64,000 bases of DNA, taken from Lysinibacillus sp. G4S2 (GTDB lineage: Bacteria; Bacillota; Bacilli; Bacillales_A; Planococcaceae). This document shows positions 62,013 through 64,000 of this stretch, piece after piece. The notes beneath the pieces were generated by a model. The model searched no databases and was not told where the DNA came from. It saw only the letters and a program-made list of their open reading frames with translations. Numbering within the stretch: the first letter of the stretch is position 1; each line of letters starts with the position of its first letter. A program made the translations under genes and the position numbers. Location: the NCBI RefSeq assembly GCF_030348505.1, contig NZ_JAUCFJ010000002.1, forward strand, positions 2,608,001 to 2,672,000. The letters run 5' to 3'.

Positions 62013-62159
62013 GCTGATCACTATTTCGGCATACCTGAGTGGTTCGGTGTGACACCCGATCAGTTTTTCGGTATACCCGAGCGGTTCGGAGTGTTACCTG
62101 ATCAGTTTTTCGGTATACCCGAGCGGATTTGGTCGTTACCCGATCACTTTTTCTCCACC
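62013..62159. repeat. Array of seven 21 bp units with alternating types
   Basis: Unit starts 62013, 62034, 62055, 62076, 62097, 62118, 62139, exactly 21 bp apart. Odd units read CCCGATCAGTTTTTCGGTAT-like, even units CCCGAGCGGTTCGGAGTGTT-like. Weak related sequence begins at about 61983. The frame that passes through stays open because 21 is a multiple of 3, giving FGIPERFGVLPDQF repeats; I do not consider this a gene. Confidence 0.9.
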
Positions 62160-62266
62160 CAAATCCTGCCCCATAAATTCTTCCAAGACAAGCACCCGAA
62201 AGTCCTCGATATAGCTAGATGCACAGCACTTTTCTAATTCAATTCTGCGTTAACTCGATAGAACAC

Positions 62267-62312
62267 CATGAAATAGGTTCCTTAGTCTATAAATATTATT
62301 GAATCAACGTTT
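62267..62312. repeat. 46 bp direct repeat, right copy
   Basis: Begins CATGAAATAGGTTCCTTAGT and ends ATTGAATCAACGTTT. Four mismatches to 58334-58379. It closes the accessory segment. The 263 bases between it and the next gene show no other recognised feature. Confidence 0.8.
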
Positions 62313-62575
62313 ATCGTAAAATTAAGGATTTGTCCTAGTTTCTTGTAAAATGTTACTGAATCCGCCAATTTTGGAAATATTTTATGTATAATGAATGTGA
62401 AGGAGGGGAATTTTAACAAAAGTCTGACTGTAGTGGTAAATGGATTGGCTTGTGAAAAATAGCTGAGTTACTTCATTTCGAAATACATATAGTTGTAATT
62501 ATAAGTATTTTTACATTATTTTCAAGCAGACGCAAAAAGAAAGTTTACAAGATTGTATATAATAGGGAGGATAAA

Positions 62576-63430
62576 ATGAGACTAAAAACAATCGCAGCAT
62601 TATTCATTATGTTACTTTTAGCATTTAATTTTGAGGTAGCTGATGCGAGCACATTTAAAGAAGTTAAAATTATTACAAGCTCATCAATTGAAGTATATGA
62701 AAAACCCGATACGTCCTCTAAAGTAGTAGGAACTGTAACAGAAGGAACACTTGTAACACAAATTAGCGAGGGACATAATGTTTCATTTTCACGTATATCC
62801 TATCTAAATAATGATGGGAAAATATTAGAGGGCTATATATCAGATGTTGCACTGGATGATGCTCTTTACGGTATTCAGATAGCTAGTTCTAAAAGTGGTT
62901 TGGTAGTGAAACAAACACCATCATTGAAAGGAAAAACAGTTGCGACTCTACAACATAAAATGGTTGTGAAAGACTTCGGTTCAGTTGGAAACGGTTGGTC
63001 ATTAGTGCAATACGGTAATGTCGTTGGTTATGCGACTTCAAGTTTTATGAGTGAATCAAAACCAACAACTAAATATGTATTAACAGAGGGTCTTGTTGTT
63101 AGAAATATCGCTAGTCCTTCTGGAGATAATATCGGAGAACTTTCGAAAAACGAAGAAGTTTTAGTTCATTCTACAATTGCTGGATGGTCATTTGTAACAA
63201 CTCCACTGTACGGAGGTTATGTACTAGATTCACATTTAACTTCTCAAAATCCGTTTGCTAAAACTAGTAAAGGGTCAAGTAGCTCATCAAAACCTTCAAA
63301 CGGAAGTAAGTCAAAATATAAAAATTGTACAGAGCTTCGTAAAGATTATCCAAATGGAGTAGGTAGCGATCACCCAGCTTATGAAAAAAAGCATGATCGT
63401 GATGACGATGGATGGGCTTGTGAAAGATAG
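62576..63430 (+). CDS. Secreted SH3b-excalibur protein
   Basis: A 284-residue exported protein. Signal peptide MRLKTIAALFIMLLLAFNFEVADA. Three SH3b-like wall-binding repeats follow: VYEKPDTSSKVVGTVTEG (~40-90), VKQTPSLKGKTVATLQHK (~110-155), VRNIASPSGDNIGELSKN (~177-220). A Ser/Lys-rich linker leads to a C-terminal excalibur domain (~250-284): NCTELRKDYPNGVGSDHPAY and DRDDDGWACER, with two Cys and a DxDxDG calcium loop. AGGGAGG lies before the ATG. It probably sits in the cell wall; function unknown. Confidence 0.9.
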   Translation: MRLKTIAALFIMLLLAFNFEVADASTFKEVKIITSSSIEVYEKPDTSSKVVGTVTEGTLVTQISEGHNVSFSRISYLNNDGKILEGYISDVALDDALYGIQIASSKSGLVVKQTPSLKGKTVATLQHKMVVKDFGSVGNGWSLVQYGNVVGYATSSFMSESKPTTKYVLTEGLVVRNIASPSGDNIGELSKNEEVLVHSTIAGWSFVTTPLYGGYVLDSHLTSQNPFAKTSKGSSSSSKPSNGSKSKYKNCTELRKDYPNGVGSDHPAYEKKHDRDDDGWACER

Positions 63431-63436
63431 ATAAAT

Positions 63437-63550
63437 GCTGGGGCATAACTGGCTAAAACCTTAAAAGCGCGAGAAATCAATTTTAGAAACGTTGATTTCT
63501 CGCGTTTTTCTGATGAGTAAAATTTTTTATTCGTTAAAAGTAAAGTTTGA
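63437..63550. repeat. Repeat family C, copy 2 (inverted)
   Basis: AAAAGCGCGAGAAATCAA / TTGATTTCTCGCG hairpin followed by TTTTTCTGATGAGTAAAAT. It matches the reverse complement of 33768-33892 over about 105 bases, including the outer GGGGCATAA end. It also serves as a terminator for the SH3b gene. Confidence 0.65.
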
Positions 63551-63580
63551 GTAAAAATACCTCACCATTTAATGGAATAG

Positions 63581-64000
63581 TTAATCTACTTCTAAAACGA
63601 AGGCATAGAAAGCGTCGCCATGAGATAAATTCGCTTCCTTTTCATCCATCCACCAAACGCCATAAGAATAATAATAAACTCCAGGTTGTGTAGGCGCGGT
63701 AAATCGATTGTCTGTAACGATGACTTCAGTTTCCTTGTTATTACTTATTTGTACAACATGAAATTTATTCGGTTTTGGTTCATAGTCCATCACAAAAGTT
63801 ATATTTTCACCAGATTTAACTTTTATAGGCTTTTTACCTTCTAATAGTTCAACTGGTCCAGCAGTATCAACGCATTCACTTTTACCATCCCCTTGCCAAC
63901 AATAAGTACCGAGTTTAGTTTCAAATTTTTTATTATCAATCTCAATATAGGCATTCGGAGGCTTTCCTACTGCCAATTCATTAGTATTTGAACACCCCAT
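63581..64000 (-). CDS. Lipoprotein, truncated by window edge
   Basis: The visible 139 residues begin MGCSNTNELAVGKPPNAYIE. GC at the start is probably the end of a lipobox whose signal peptide lies beyond position 64000, so this Met is likely internal. The mature part is beta-rich with YCWQGDGKSECVDTAGPVEL (two Cys, possibly disulfide bonded) and PGVYYYSYGVWWMDEKEANL. It may have a copper- or ligand-binding beta-sandwich; family not recognised. Ends TAG/TAA at 63581. Confidence 0.6.
   Translation of the reverse strand: MGCSNTNELAVGKPPNAYIEIDNKKFETKLGTYCWQGDGKSECVDTAGPVELLEGKKPIKVKSGENITFVMDYEPKPNKFHVVQISNNKETEVIVTDNRFTAPTQPGVYYYSYGVWWMDEKEANLSHGDAFYAFVLEVD

Noticed and set aside
62004-62237. 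77-codon frame with FGIPERFGVLPDQF repeats
   Set aside because: The frame stays open because the unit is 21 bp; no ribosome site, no start codon in good context, and the repeat identity is at the DNA level.

Overview
The window is AT-rich, uses strong AGGAGG-type ribosome binding sites and many U-tailed hairpins, and carries gene families typical of Bacillales. The block ctpA-like, murG, GNAT, arlRS, odhAB resembles the order I recall from Staphylococcus, and together with an L-box lysine transporter, XpaC/TelA and MHS/MATE transporters it suggests a Lysinibacillus-like member of the Planococcaceae/Caryophanaceae. I infer this from gene content only; no rRNA or tRNA gene was seen.

Layout. 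0-7 kb: a truncated membrane gene, a family 2 glycosyltransferase, an IS30-family insertion sequence with terminal inverted repeats, a NodB polysaccharide deacetylase, a YoaP-like acetyltransferase and a secreted-type amidase. 7-25 kb: the conserved core, with an S41 protease, COG0523 GTPase, CAP-domain protein, MATE pump, murG, acetyltransferase, PAS-GGDEF diguanylate cyclase, arlRS, and odhA-odhB of the TCA cycle, followed by a 550 bp array of ~21 bp repeats. 25-31 kb: a lysine riboswitch and its three-gene amino-acid ABC transporter, then xpaC-telA. 31-42 kb: an eroded zone with paralogous secreted proteins (one frameshifted), several broken genes and nested MITEs, then a HemAT-like chemoreceptor and a cold-shock gene behind a terminator-like leader. 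42-45 kb: membrane-anchored HtrA-like protease, lipoprotein, LD-carboxypeptidase, DinB protein. 45-52 kb: an agr-like cell-cell signalling locus (AgrD-like peptide, AgrC-like kinase, AgrA-like regulator) with no agrB, bracketed by two paralogous beta-propeller lipoproteins. 52-58 kb: TetR-controlled acyl-CoA ligase plus MHS transporter (nonsense codon) and an ABC-F ATPase. 58-62.3 kb: a 3.9 kb accessory segment bounded by 46 bp direct repeats, holding two adjacent toxin-antitoxin-like modules (one Panacea-like), an IS3 orfA remnant, MITEs and two 21 bp arrays. 62.5-64 kb: an SH3b-excalibur secreted protein and a truncated lipoprotein.

The most notable non-genic content is repeats. Two MITE families are present: family B, ~256 bp, ends CAGGYGTGTTGATTA, 9 bp target duplications; family A, ~170-290 bp, ends GGCTCWTCACCAAAA, 8 bp target duplications. 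One B copy sits inside an A copy with a perfect 9 bp duplication. Three unrelated intergenic arrays are all built from exactly or nearly 21 bp units that alternate between two or more unit types. A short GC-richer word (GCGAAAGCGAAGCGACAGC) is scattered inside and outside the MITEs.

Several genes carry one-base lesions (34.35, 37.27, 41.55 and 56.36 kb). They may be true pseudogenes or sequencing errors; the sequence alone cannot decide.
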